64,000 nt of DNA from Diphasiastrum complanatum (GCA_029204225.1 CM055095.1:51404841-51468840); one strand, 5' to 3'; shown: positions 21,418-32,389, counted from the first letter of the stretch. Notes: generated from the sequence alone by a model not told the origin. Program-made: numbers and translations.

Positions 21418-22709
21418 TTAATATACTAATTCATAGATTTCACATACCAATTTTCCATTCAATATAAAGCTGAAATTTTCAGAGATATCTTGCTGTAAAA
21501 GTGTCAAATCCATTCTAATGTAGAATAAGGTCCAGTCCTGCTCAACCTCAATAGTAGTAAGTAAATCCCCATTTGCCATGATATCAATGCATATACGATC
21601 AGTGTGTCCAATGCTATCTAGATCTTGATCTAATGGCGCCCAAGTACCATTGTGTTTTTTCCATCTCTGATAATGAAACACCATACTAAGCAATTGCTTT
21701 TCTATACTGCATCTAAATGATATGGATAAATGTTTGATCATTACATTCTATATCTGCAATGGATTTTATATCCCAACCTTTGTCCATGAATTTGAATAAA
21801 AAATCATCTGATAGATTTTTGCAAACAAACAATGTGGGGGTTTGATGCACCTCCATGTTTAAAAAAGAGCTGACAAACATTGACATTGGAACAAACCAGC
21901 TTAAGTGCACATTTCTTGATCTAGTAATAATTTTGAGTGACTTTTGTACATCATTATATAGCTTGGAACAAAAACATTTTATTATATTGTCATTGACTGC
22001 AATCCACCACACGTTATCTTGAAAATTATGTAGAGGTATACACTCTAGTTTTTCCATTCCTCCATTTATGTTTGGAATATACATAGCATCATAAAAAAAT
22101 ATTCTAGAATCTGCAAGTTCTTTTGTCGTTCGTCCTCTGTATTGCAATTTGCCAATTTATGAATGGATGACATCTATAATACCTGAAAGAGACGCCACAG
22201 GTTTTCATTCATGTATATTTGAAGGATATAGATGTGCAATACAAAATCATAATAAGCTCTCATTCATAAATATGACTACATTTTAAAAATGACAAGCAAC
22301 CCAAAAAATTAAGATACTTACAATTACATTTTCGAAAATCATGGGGATTTACAGCCTCCACATCAAGTTCTGAATGCATATAAACATGTTGAATAAGCAC
22401 CTTTGAAATGGTTTGTCCTCCTGGAGAAACTTTGAAATCAATAATCCGCCCTTTCCAATAGGATCTATATGTATACTTGGCCTTTTTCTTTTGGCAAAAA
22501 GCCCCTCTCGCCGATGGATGCATCAGGACCCAAGAAGCTTTATGATATTCACGGGCAATCCATGTGCCATCGTCATTATAAAAAATTGCAGAGCATATCA
22601 AGGATCTCGGTCTCCTTCTCATCGCCATAGCTTGAAGAGTCTCACGTTTGAACTTGTTAATATGAGAGTCCATAGCATAATAGGCGCCAAACCTATTTGT
22701 GAGTCCCAA
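21418..22709 (-). pseudogene. Unidentified multi-exon protein of the 13.7-22.7 kb block
   Basis: The first exon (22709-22322) starts MGLTNRFGAYYAMDSHINK, includes WIAREYHKASWVLMHPSARG and KGRIIDFKVSPGGQTIS, and ends NPHDFRKCN at a GTAAGT donor. After an acceptor TTTCAG at about 22187 a second stretch reads GKLQYRGRTTKELADSR, FYDAMYIPNINGG and VWWIAVNDNIIKCF down to about 21713. The last part (21741-21418) reads EKQLLSMVFHYQRWKKHNGT, RICIDIMANGDLLTTIEVEQ and ends at TAA. A stop shortly after the second acceptor and a frame change near 21720 indicate decay. It is convergent with the Ulp1 gene. I recognise no domain; amino-acid composition and splicing look like genuine former coding DNA. Confidence 0.5.
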
Positions 22710-22724
22710 GATAACTTTAATTTG

Positions 22725-22941
22725 AGGTTAACCCAAGTAGTTTAGTCAACCAATGGCCACGCACGCCAGCCAATAATATGCTTCCAATCTACCAAACCGG
22801 AAATTCAAATTTGCCCAAACATGAATTGTGTTTTTCGGGTCAGGCGAGTTATGTTACATAGAAGCCACTATGTCAAGAATTGATTGGGCCACATGGACAT
22901 AAAAAGCGAGGAAAGACAAAAATTCGTAAAAAACGGCCCTT
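22725..22941. other. Junction region, no gene
   Basis: This stretch lies between the start of the unidentified minus-strand gene and the gypsy gag. I looked here for a terminal repeat of the 13.7-22.7 kb block and saw none that pairs with the left side. Confidence 0.4.
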
Positions 22942-23708
22942 CTAAGTTTGAGAACTCATGTAATGAACTTGATCATTAACTTTATCTTTAATGCAAATAA
23001 GGTCATTAGGTCCAAAAACTAAAGAACTAAGGAGACAAACATTTATCTCATTACTACGAGATAGATTATCTGAGGTTGAAGCTTGTTTTTTGACGCAATC
23101 ACGTGCAAGGTGACCCTCACCATTGCACTTGAAGCACAGGTTCTTCTTATGAGCTTCAACTTCATCAATGCCAGGGAATATCACTATAAAGTGGATTCAG
23201 GTACTCATGAAAATCCTGAATAAATTGCTCCAAACTTTTATTCATAGTTAGATGACTCAACTTTTGGAAATGTTCATAGTCATCTAAAAGTGGTAGAAAA
23301 TAATCCCTAAAAAGCTTGCAAAAATCTTCCCATGTACAAGATTGATTGCCCTTTGCAAAAGTCATCCCACCAAACTAAGGCTCTTCCTTCAAGGAACATG
23401 GTGACAGTGGATAACTTTTTAGATTCAGGGAATTGGTTCATGGCAAAGTATTTGTTCCAAACATTTAGCCAAAAACTTACCACTTGTAAATTCCTATCTT
23501 TCTTCTCCCCCGTAAACACTTTTACGGGAGGTGGAACTACATGCTTCTTCTGATTGGCTAACCTAGACTCTAAGTCTTTGTTTCTTTGATTAGTTTCAAG
23601 AAGCTGCTTATTAGTGGCTTGAATTTGTTGGTATAAAAGTTCAAGAGCTTGTGCCACATTGGATGGGTCTGATAGATCAAATGTTGGGTTTTCATTGGTT
23701 TGATCCAT
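22942..23708 (-). pseudogene. Ty3/gypsy-type gag with zinc knuckle
   Basis: ATG at 23708 begins MDQTNENPTFDLSDPSNVAQ, a heptad-like coiled-coil region (YQQIQATNKQLLETNQRNKD) and then the retrotransposon gag domain: VVSFWLNVWNKYFAMNQFPE, VTMFLEGRALVWWDDF, and after a frame change TWEDFCKLFRDYFLPL and LEQFIQDFHEYLNPLY. The CCHC knuckle CFKCNGEGHLARDC lies near 23090-23135. No protease, RT or LTR follows, so this is a gag-only fragment. Frameshifts near 23340 and 23170 break it. Confidence 0.85.
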
Positions 23709-23929
23709 TGGGATTGCTTGTGTGTTTTCCTATTATGCAAATACAACAAGTGCTCAAATTAAAATGATAGAAATGCTTCAATTCTTACATTCAATGCAAA
23801 TAAAAAGCATTTACTTCTACTCATTCAATCTTATTGTTTGTAAGCTCAATCCAAGTCTACTATTTGCAAGCTCAATCCAAGCTAAAGAAAGAAAGTGAAG
23901 GTGAGGTATAAGGGAGTTATGAGGAAGGA

Positions 23930-25655
23930 TCTCTCATTATGTCAGTGTACTCTTCTACTAATTTTGAAGATAGAAATGCATGGTGGATAGATAGTGGATC
24001 TAGTTCTCATATGACTTGTTCATAAAAATCTTTCACTCATCTTGCACCTTACAATGGATCTAGAAAGTTCATCTCCATTCCTATTAGATAGAAGGAATTG
24101 GTAGTGTACCAATTGGTGTTGTTCACTGTGACTCTTTATGGTGTACTTTTTGTGCCTAATCTCACCATGAATCTCATTAGTGATGATGGTTTCCATGTTG
24201 ACTTTGGAAAAGATGCTTGCTTGATAAAGAGGGATGGTGAAATGGTAGCAAGAGGGACTAGATGTGGAAATCTTTACAAGTTGGAAACTAATCCTTGTGT
24301 AAGTGTGGTCAAGAGGAGCTTGGATCATCTCAAGGAGGAGAAGGAAAGTGGTTTACCTCAATCTATATTCCGTGATGGAAAAGCCCATGAAGGTGGTGCT
24401 TTGGCAAATGCACGCGGAGAGTTGTTGCCAGGATGTTCTACTTCTCACCAATTTTTTCATCTTGCTTATTTGGATGATCTTGTTTTATCAAGTAGAAGCA
24501 AAGATGGTGGTTTTTTATTTGACTTCTTCATTGAAGACTTCAATTGGATGTATCTCTTATCAATGGTGCTTGATAGGAAGATTGCAATAGTTGACACTTT
24601 GGGGATCTTTAGATCCATATGCTTTGTCAATATTCCTTTGCATAAAGAGTAAGGGGATCTCATCTCAATCAAGAGGATGATGGTAGAATCCACATATCTA
24701 CCAAAAATCCAAGTGCATGATGGAGAGTTGCCAAGGCTTGAGGAGGAGTCTTCTCAACTCATGGTTCCAAGGAGATTTTCAATAGGAAAAGCCGAGTCTA
24801 TGTGGCTCACAACTCATGGGAAAGAGGGGCAATTTTCAGGTAGTATCTATTGCAACACATCCAATTTTGCTTCTCTTCCATCATTTGATGTACCATCTTG
24901 CTTTAATCAGATTTCTATATCTCAAAGTTCAAGTGAGACAATGCTAGTTTTGTATCATGACTCTTGAAAGGACTTATTTCATGACATTGTCATTGCTTAG
25001 ATATGATTCTAAATCATTTAGAAAGCAAGTGGTTGTGTCATCAAATGTATGCTCTTGGATCTTGTAAGAGCAAGAATGAGATAGTCATGCATAGTGTGAA
25101 AAATCATGTCTTTTTCATTTTGGAAGGCAATTTGTAAATTTCTCATGAGATTAAGTAAATCATCCACAAAGGACACTTACATCCTTGAGAAAGTATGCAG
25201 TCTCAAGAAGATCAAGATAGCCTTTGATTACAAGATTAGATCTATCATGCAAAAAATTCATACTTTGTGGACTGGTCAAGCTAGAATGCAAAATCTTGAT
25301 ACTCAACACTTTTGCTATTTTGTGATCTTGATCATCATGGTCATTATGAGGCATGGAGGCCTCAGGTTCCATCATTATGGTGCAACTATTTTTAAAGAAG
25401 AGGATCTTTCAAGTCAAAGGTCTTCTTCAAGCATGGAAGGAATCGAAGGAAAATGTGCAAATATGGTGGAATGTTCATCAAGGAAGGTGGTATTGGATTT
25501 CCATCAAAGAAATCCTATCATGGATATGGTGAATTTGATGCTATCAAGGGTCCCTTGGCTAGTTTTCACATCACATTCATACCAAAGGATTCACTCAAGA
25601 AGTATCTCAAGTTTTTTGTTTAATCTAGCATCTCATCAAGCTAGTTTTTGAGGAG
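23930..25655 (+). pseudogene. Copia element D: protease remnant plus rearranged non-coding interior
   Basis: The protease motif WWIDSGSSSHMTCS is at about 23970-24020, followed by VLFVPNLTMNLISDDGFHVD and LIKRDGEMVARGTRCGNLYK, the copia pre-integrase lead-in. The frame then runs through sequence that is only partly copia-like, with a remnant of the integrase DDY/FSR block near 24520-24550. From 24750 to 25650 the interior (SLPSFDVPSCFNQISISQSS and following) is shared with the element at 26.7-27.6 kb, so both belong to one non-autonomous family. A purine-rich GAGGAG at 25650-25655 precedes the LTR-like TGTGAAAAATGGGC. Confidence 0.7.
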
Positions 25656-25765
25656 TGTGAAAAATGGGCAAAATCTACTTTGATCTTTTGCATTATCATG
25701 TACATAGTGAAATCTCACATGTGTGGAGCATGTTCCCACATGTGGAGGGTAGCCATAATCGTTTT
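25656..25765 (+). repeat. Start of copia element D 3' LTR, cut short
   Basis: TGTGAAAAATGGGCAAAATC follows a polypurine tract and resembles the LTR starts at 27606 and 36018 (TGTGAAAAATT...). It is interrupted near 25766 by a different LTR-type repeat. Confidence 0.6.
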
Positions 25766-26233
25766 TGTTATGTCCACGTCTTGTGCATAGGATTAGGTAT
25801 AGTCCTAGACTTGGATACTCGGTACTCTAGTGAATCAAGCTTATTAGTTATGCCACGTCATACTGGACGTGACCCGCAAGTAATTAATAACGTTGTGAGG
25901 CCCAGAGACACTAATTGGAGTTAGTGCAAGGTCTGGGACCGTATATAAATGTGTAGAGTATCAATAGCAATTCTATGAATAGAGGATCCATGCATAGAGA
26001 CTCTATTCTAGATGAATCTATGTATAGAGGAGTTGGGACCTTGCATTGCTATGTGCACATGTGGTTCTAAGCCTTATATAAGGAGGCCAAACTTGCCCTA
26101 CTACACCATCATTTGGTTGATTCATTGCCAAGATCTCTCTCCTCTCATGCTTCCTATTCCTTGGCTTGGGGGTAAAGCTTCTAGAGATTGATTGGTTGCT
26201 TTTACTTGGTTGGGTGGTTTCTCCAACAGTGTG
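25766..26233 (+). repeat. LTR-like repeat, family X, copy 1
   Basis: It starts TGTTATGTCCACGTC and shares with 40400-40727 the blocks TTATTAGTTATGCC, CGTCAT-CTGGAC, GTAATTAATAA and CCTTGGCTTGGGGGT, in the same order. The paired copies and TG start indicate an LTR, probably of a gypsy-type element. No internal coding region is attached, so it may be a solo LTR. The exact 3' end is uncertain. Confidence 0.6.
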
Positions 26234-26505
26234 TTCTCTATTGTTTTGTCTTGTAAGCAAGATCTTGAGGAGGCATTCCTTACATTTTTAGTTCATTTAT
26301 GAAGAGTTTGAATAGTCAATAGGCTATAATCTCGAGTGTGGGGGGGTACTTTGACTTTAATACCCCATGCATATTAGTAGGTGCTTAGGCCAATTTGGTG
26401 TGTGATGTAGCTCAAGGTAGGTTAGGCTTCTTACACATGGCATGATAGTAGAGGGCTCAGTGACACTTTCCTATGTGTTGTCATGAAGTCATGTGACCAA
26501 TCTTT
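26234..26505. other. No gene recognised
   Basis: The sequence contains a short G-run (GGGGGGG near 26341) and nothing identifiable as coding. It may be the interior of the family X element or flanking DNA. Confidence 0.3.
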
Positions 26506-27642
26506 TGAAAAATTAGCAAATCTAGCTTGGCTATTTTGTATTTTCTTGTTTATGAGTAAATCTCACATGTGTGGAAAAAATTCAAAAATAACTTAGTCAT
26601 GTTGAGTTAGGGGTACATAGAGTTTAAAGACATCTATCCAAGTGTAAGTAGGTGATTTGGCCATTTTTGGCATTAGAGGCAAAATAGGCAAGTACACATG
26701 GCAAGTTGTGATTAGGCCAAAAGTAGGTTAAATCAAGTGAGAGATTGAACACCTCCAATTATGCCCTTTGGAAGGTGAGGATGGAGTCCATTTTGTTGGT
26801 CCAAGATGTGATGGAGATTGTGCTAGGACTTGAGGAGGAGCCTCAAGAGCTCCAAGAGGTCCAAAAGTACAAAAAGAGGGCTAAAATGGCCCTACATATC
26901 ATAAAGATGAATGTTCCAATGAAGTGCTGAGGGAGATTGGGTCATGTACCACATCCAAAGAGGCTTGGGACACATTGAAATCCATCTATGAGGCAAGGAA
27001 CACCTCAAAGTTGCTCACACTAATGAATCAAAATTTTCAAAGCTTCCAAAGGAGTGATGCGAGTCTAAGTGGCTCATAAATCATGGAAAAGAGGGGCAAT
27101 TTTCAGCTGGTATCTAATCCAACATTCTCACTTATGCTTCTCTTCCATTACTTGATGTACCATCTTGCTTTATTGAGATTTCGACATCTCAAAGTTCAAG
27201 TAAGGCAACACTAGTCTTGTATGATGCCTCTTGTATGGACATATTTCTTGTCATTGATGGCTTAGATATGTTTCCAAATCATTTTGAAAGCAAGTGGTTG
27301 TGTCATTGGCAAGTGATTTCTACATCTCAAAGTTCAAGTAAGGCAACACTAGTCTTGTATGATGCCTCTTGTATGGACATATTTCTTGTCATTGATGGCT
27401 TAGATATGTTTCCAAATCATTTTGAAAGCAAGTGGTTGTGTCATTGGCAAGTGATTTCTACAAGAAATCTTATCATGGATATGTTGAGGTTGTTGATATG
27501 GAGGATCCCTTAGCTGGTCTTCACTTCACATGCATACCAAAGGATCCACTCAACAAGTTTCACAATCTCCTTGATTGATCTAGTATCTTACCAAGCTAGT
27601 TTATGAGGAGTGTGAAAAATTAGCAAATCTAGCTTGGCTATT
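26506..27642 (+). mobile_element. Copia element E, non-autonomous and truncated
   Basis: A 5' LTR remnant (26506 onward, TGAAAAATTAGCAAATCTAG) matches the 3' LTR start at 27606 (TGTGAAAAATTAGCAAATCT). Between them are gag codons (TSNYALWKVRMESILLVQD, VLGLEEEPQELQEVQKYKKR, then in other frames KEAWDTLKSIYEARNTSKLL) and, from about 27060, the same non-coding interior as element D. The 3' LTR stops after about 37 bases. There is no integrase or RT, so it must have depended on other copia elements. Confidence 0.75.
27184..27459 (+). repeat. Tandem duplication, 2 x 138 bp
   Basis: The unit beginning ACATCTCAAAGTTCAAGT at 27184 is repeated without visible difference from 27322. The length is a multiple of three, so the open frame crossing it carries a 46-residue duplication. 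The identity of the copies points to a recent event inside an otherwise decayed element. Confidence 0.9.
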
Positions 27643-27645
27643 TTG

Positions 27646-27727
27646 AAAAGTTGGAAACAACTTCATCCAGAATCAGACGGTCAAACGGAAAGGACCAATC
27701 AGACGATGGAGGATATTCTTTGAGCAT
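27646..27727 (+). pseudogene. Sliver of gypsy integrase
   Basis: About 80 bases encode QLHPESDGQTERTNQTMEDI, the integrase block containing the catalytic Glu (DGQTER) of Ty3/gypsy elements, then a stop and an AYD-like end. Copia sequence lies on both sides, so this is a very short fragment of another superfamily captured between two copia elements. Confidence 0.85.
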
Positions 27728-28410
27728 ATGACTCTAGTCAAGCTTTGAAAACCTCTGTTCTTGTCAACAAAGCATTACTATGGCATCATCGCTTAGGACA
27801 CTTGAACTATGCATCTGTTTTGAACATGTCCAGACAATCCCTAGCAGTTGATGTCAACTATTCTTCTGGTAAAGTCAATCTCCCTGTTTGCCATAGCTGC
27901 ATCCTTGGAAAGCAGACTAGGATTTCTTTTAGATCAAGTCATAGGCATGCAAAAAAAGGTCGGTTAGATGTTGTTCATACATATGATGCAAAGTATTTCA
28001 TTACCTTTGTTGAGGAATTCTCCAGAAGAACAGTTGTTTACTTCATTAAACATCAATCAAAGGCTTTCATCAAGTTTAGACAATTCAAAGAGCATGCAAA
28101 AAATCAAACTGGAAAAGGAATCAACGCACTGAGGTCGGAGAATAATTGAAGGACTACTGCCTTAACAATGGCATTGAGAAACAATACATTACCTCCTATT
28201 TGCCTCAGTCAAATGGTCTTTCTGAGAGAAAGAACAGAACCTTAGTCGAATAGGCAAAGTGCATGTTATCACATGCGACACTTCCGAAGTCCTTCTGGGC
28301 TAAAGCTGTCTCAACAAAAACCTATATTCAAAATAGATATCCTACTAAAGGTATCTTAGACAAAACACCATTCGAAGTTTGGACATGTACCAAACCTTCT
28401 TTATCAAACT
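27728..28410 (+). pseudogene. Copia element F: integrase
   Basis: The pre-integrase motif LLWHHRLGHLNYASVLNMS with CHSCILGKQTRISF opens the segment. The core follows, GRLDVVHTYDAKYFITFVEE and INALRSENN (second acidic residue region), ending in a stop at 28147. Other frames then show the PQSNGLSERKNRT-like block near 28200-28240. The first catalytic Asp (usually HSD) reads HTYD here. Several stops and frameshifts make it inactive. Confidence 0.85.
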
Positions 28411-29790
28411 TATGAGTTTTTGGATGTACTGCTTATGCGTGAATTCCTCACGATCTCAGGAAGAAGCTTGACTTCCAGAGTATCAAATGTATTTTCATCA
28501 GCTACACTACTTCAGATCAAGCCCACAAGTTGTTTGATCCCATTGATTCGAAGATATTCACTAGCCGGGATATCATCTTCATCGAAGATCAGTTTATCGA
28601 CGTCAAAGGAAAAGGCAGTGCCCACGTAGCCGACCTGTTAGATTCTCTTGACATATTGAACTTTCCAGTTCCTCAGTTGACTATTTCCATCAAAGGTCCA
28701 AGCTCATCTCTCTTGACGAACAACATGTCAACAACGAATCGGAAGATGATGATGTTGCAGTTCAGCACTACAGTATGATGAAAATGATCAACTTCCTCTA
28801 TTTTTCAGAAGATCATCAAGAGCTAGTAGACCACCTATTAGGTATATCAATGAGTATGCAGCCTACCTTGTTCACGAGCTGACGACTTTCGAAGAAGCAC
28901 TCAGTCAGCCAGATTCTGATCTCTTGAAAGAAGCTATGGATAAAGAGTATTCATCTCTTATCAAGAACCAGACATGTAGGAATTACCTGCTAGCAGAAAC
29001 GTAGTTGATTGCAAATGGATCCTCAAAGTCAAGTACAAAGTAGATGGAAGCATGGACAGAAGAAAAGCCCGACTTGTTGCCAGAGGATTTTCTCAGGTAT
29101 ACAACATCGATTACACTGAGACTTTCAGTCCAGTAGTCAAGCGTTCTTCTATTCAACTTTTATTATCGTTTGTTGCTGCTGCAGATTTGGAAATACATCA
29201 AATGGATGTACATACAACATCTCTCAATGGAGTTATTGAAGAAGACATTTACATGGTGCAACCCGAAGGTTATATTATCGAGGGTAAACACAATCATGTG
29301 TGTAAACTCCATAAGGCACTTTATGGCTTGAAGCAATCTGCTTGAGCATGGTTTCAAAAAATCAATACTTGTCTTATTGATCAAGGCTACACACCTAGCT
29401 CTTCAGATTTGAATGTTTACTTCAAGATAGTGCGATAGTCTTTTATCATTATCACTTTGTACGTGGATGATACATTGCTATTCAGAAACAGTACCAATTT
29501 GATAAAAGAGGCCAAGACAATGCTATCTTCTAAATTCGACATGACCGATCTGGGAGAAGCTCATTCATGCCTTGGTATTTAAATCCATAGAGACAAAAAT
29601 CAAAAGTTTATTTACAATACTCAACAGAGGTACTTCTACAATATGTTAGTCAGATATAATCTAATTAATTGCAAGTTAGCTCTCTCACCAATGGAACCAG
29701 GTCTCAAACTGTCAAAGGACTAGTGTCCTAACACTCCCCCTTAATGAGGATAAAAATGTTTTGGAACTTCAGTTTTAACATATCGTTAAA
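28411..29790 (+). pseudogene. Copia element F: integrase end and reverse transcriptase
   Basis: Linker sequence with FDPIDSKIFTSRDIIFIEDQ is the chromodomain-like end typical after copia integrase. RT begins near 28980 with VDCKWILKVKYKVDGSMDRR, continues RLVARGFSQVYNIDYTETFS and LHKALYGLKQSA, then a stop. Downstream come ITLYVDDTLLF (catalytic YVDD) near 29460 and FDMTDLGEAHSCLG near 29550. The frame fades after LSPMEPGLKLSKD near 29720. RNase H and the 3' LTR are missing; the opposite-strand element G follows directly. Confidence 0.87.
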
Positions 29791-29817
29791 TATGAGATGA
29801 TGCTCCTTTTGATAGAG

Positions 29818-30102
29818 CTACCACATGCATTTTGACTCCTTCAATAAATTCAAATTGTTACTAACTAGTAACATATCATCTACATAAAAGGTGATGATTA
29901 TGAAGGGATTCGATACAGACTGAAAATAAAAATTTGAGTCTGTCGAGTTTGGAATAAAACCATTCTCGTTAAAAGATGCATTGGTCTTTTCTTGATAAGC
30001 GTCAGGTGTCGACATTGCCTCTGAAACAACGTTTGATTCCTGCACAAAGTAGCAAGCCGGATCAGCCGTAAATCGTAATGGAGGTTGTCTTGATCGGTTC
30101 AA
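29818..30102 (-). pseudogene. Copia element G: reverse transcriptase remnant with internal deletion
   Basis: The frame reads NRSRQPPLRFTADPACYFVQ (the segment before RT), then AYQEKTNASF, and jumps to FIIITFYVDDMLLVSNNLNL with the YVDD motif. The RT fingers are missing, so an internal deletion removed much of the domain. RNase H is absent. Confidence 0.8.
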
Positions 30103-30116
30103 TCTGTTAAGTTGAA

Positions 30117-31287
30117 CTACGATCCTATGATGCGATTCATTTTGTTGGGAAATTGTCTCATTGTCGGAGCCAGTGTCAGTGTTATTGTAAATCTTTTGAT
30201 CAGTCCTGAGTTGTTCGTAGTTGTTGGTGTCAATTCTAGGATCTGAATTTGAAGTAGCTTATCCCTTGTGGTCGATAAATTGATCTTTCCAAAAAATAAC
30301 ATTTCTGCTCATGAAAGTCTTCTGAGAGTCCAGATTGAAGAGCTTGTATGTCTGATGGTCTGAGGAATAGCTGATGAAGATTGACCTTTTGTTGGTGTTG
30401 TCTAGCCTCCTACTTACATTAGCAGGGATCTGTGAGTACGCTATGCATCCAAACACTCAAATATTTGTGCGTGATGGCTTCGATCCTGTCCACACCTCAT
30501 AAGGTGTCTTGCCATTCACGGACTTTGAGATGGATCGATTTTGAAGGTAGGCTGCTATAGTAACAACTTCTGCCCAGAATTTCTTTGGAAGAGAGACATG
30601 GGCCAGCATGCTCTTTGCACTTGCGATGAGTGATTGATTCTTCCTTTGAGCTACACCATTGGATTGAGGTGAGTAGTTGGCTTAATATTGTTGAAAATGT
30701 ATGCGATTGGCCTTGCAGAAAGCTTTGAACTCGATGGAGATAAATACTCCCCCTACATCAGAGCGTAGAGCTTTGATTCTTCTCTGGGTCAATTTTTCTG
30801 ATGATGCCTTGAACTGCATGAAGAACTTGAGAGTCTCGGATTTTGTTCTTCAAGAAATATGTTGCAGTCCTTCGAGAGAAGTCATCAATGATAGTCAGCA
30901 ATCGAAAGTGACTGGAGTTCTAACATGCTTGCTGGAAATACAGCTTTCACATGAAGAATTTGATTTGCTAATGAAGGGTAGATCTTGTACTAAATTTTGT
31001 TTCAACATTTGCTGAATACAACCAGAATTTAAGTGGCCTAATCTGAAATGCCAAAGCATCTCAGTTAAATTAGAAGTTGAAGTAAAAAGAGGTTGACTAC
31101 TTGTAGAATACAAGTGATTGATTTTGTACAAATTGCCACACCTTCTACTGAAAGCAATAACTTTCCTAGATTCGTCAAAAATAGTGCAGTCTTGTCTACC
31201 GAATTCGACCCTCTGACCCGAATCTGTGATTCTGCTAATTGAGAGTAGGTTTTTGGTCAGATTTGGAATGTGAAGAACATTGGACAA
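30117..31287 (-). pseudogene. Copia element G: integrase and linker
   Basis: In coding order, 31287-30895 carries NVLHIPNLTKNLLSISRITD, the pre-integrase LWHFRLGHLNSGCIQQML and CESCISSKHVRTP. Stops and frameshifts follow through the core at 30890-30457, where a catalytic-Glu-type block (GVAQRKNQS-like) can be made out near 30640. The post-integrase part is MFGCIAYSQIPANVSRRLD and FISYSSDHQTYKLFNL. The element is decayed. Confidence 0.82.
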
Positions 31288-31292
31288 AAATA

Positions 31293-31493
31293 TTACATCA
31301 CCTTTCTGAATTCAACTTTGACTATTTCTACACCCTTGATAGTATGAGTCGAGTTGTCTCCAAGTTGCACAACTGTAGGATGGGTGTATGACTTGTAGTC
31401 ATAGAGCCAGTGTTGATGGTGAGTCATGTGCTGTGATGCACCTGAGTCCAAATACCAGGAATCGATATCATGTTGTTCTTTGACTTTGGTCAA
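31293..31493 (-). pseudogene. Copia element G: aspartic protease
   Basis: IDSWYLDSGASQHMTHHQHW contains the catalytic D-S-G, followed by VVQLGDNSTHTIKGVEIV, the flap region. The frame closes at 31293 by a frameshift just before the pre-integrase segment. Confidence 0.87.
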
Positions 31494-31514
31494 AAAGACA
31501 GCTTCATCTTTCTC

Positions 31515-32389
31515 CTATTGCTGGATCGAGTGACTGGTAGAAGCAACATTTGCTTGTTGTTGGAACTGCTGCTTTCTTTCGTTGTTGTATTGCAGCGTTC
31601 TACAGTCTTTGATAAGGTGACCAGTCTTCTTACAATACTTACAGAATAGATTTTGTCTTGGCTGGAAGGATGAAGTCTTTGAAGTTGATGGTGTGTTTGA
31701 TACAACTCGTTGCATGTTGCTTTTGTTGTTAGGATAGTCTGACTGTGTGGACCTCTTGGATCTAAACTTCTGATTTTTTGAATATAGAGCTTGAGGATCC
31801 GATTTTGAGTCTGAGGATAATACTAATCTTCTTATCTCCTCTTGTAGGAGCAGCGAAATTATTCTTGATAGAGTGAAGTGCTCCTGGGTAGAAATTTCAT
31901 TACCCAATTTTCGTAGCCTTCAGGTAGACTCAATAATAGATTCATGAGTGCATCAGAATCTTCTATGACTGAGCCAGTTGCAATCATCTGCTCCATAAGA
32001 TTTTTGAACGTGTTGAGGTGACTGGAAACACTATCTGCATCAGACATTCTGAGGGTGAAGAATTTCTTCCTCAGATGAAGCTTGGAAGTAACGTCTCTAA
32101 TGTCGTAGAGAGTTGCTAGGATGTCTCATGCATCCCTAGCTGTCTAAGCAGCATGTATGTGGCTGATCTGAGTATCCTTGATGTTGAGGATGATCATGGC
32201 AAATGCTTTGCCATCTCTCAGTCTCCACTTGGTGATGATGGCTGTATCACCTTCTAGGTTGAGCTCTGTGCCATCAACGATGTCCCACAGTTCTTTGGCT
32301 AGAAGTATAACCTTCATCTTAAATTTCCAGAGATGGTAGTTATCTCCATCGAGTTTGTCAATGAGAGATGAACTAGATGATGGATCCAT
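31515..32389 (-). pseudogene. Copia element G: gag
   Basis: ATG at 32389 starts MDPSSSSSLIDKLDGDNYHL and WKFKMKVILLAKELWDIVDG, a clear copia gag start. After a stop it continues at 32047 with VSSHLNTFKNLMEQMIATG and LLSLPEGYENWV. The zinc knuckle FCKYCKKTGHLIKDC is in 31515-31907. At least two frame breaks separate these parts. The motif order matches element A at 7.0 kb, and the two look like one subfamily. Confidence 0.88.

Larger units (their letters stand above)
13691..22750. mobile_element. Candidate large DNA transposon-like block carrying H3-like histone, Ulp1 protease and transposase-like genes
   Basis: The block has none of the gag-pol content that dominates the window. It holds five gene relics on both strands: an H3-like histone (-), an acidic protein (+), a transposase-like protein (-), a C48/Ulp1 protease (+) and an unknown protein (-). 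Ulp1-type proteases and DDE transposases are known to travel together in several eukaryotic DNA transposon superfamilies, for example Zisupton-type and some Mutator-like elements. A histone passenger is unusual. I could not find terminal inverted repeats or a target-site duplication: the left side abuts a truncated LTR and the right side abuts a gypsy gag. The boundaries are therefore approximate and the unity of the block is inference. Confidence 0.5.

Noticed and set aside
29725-29760. AAGGGGGAGTGTT-like polypurine tract and LTR start on the minus strand
   Set aside because: On the plus strand the same bases continue the RT frame of element F (LSKD-x-CPNT), and no LTR repeat is found to the left.
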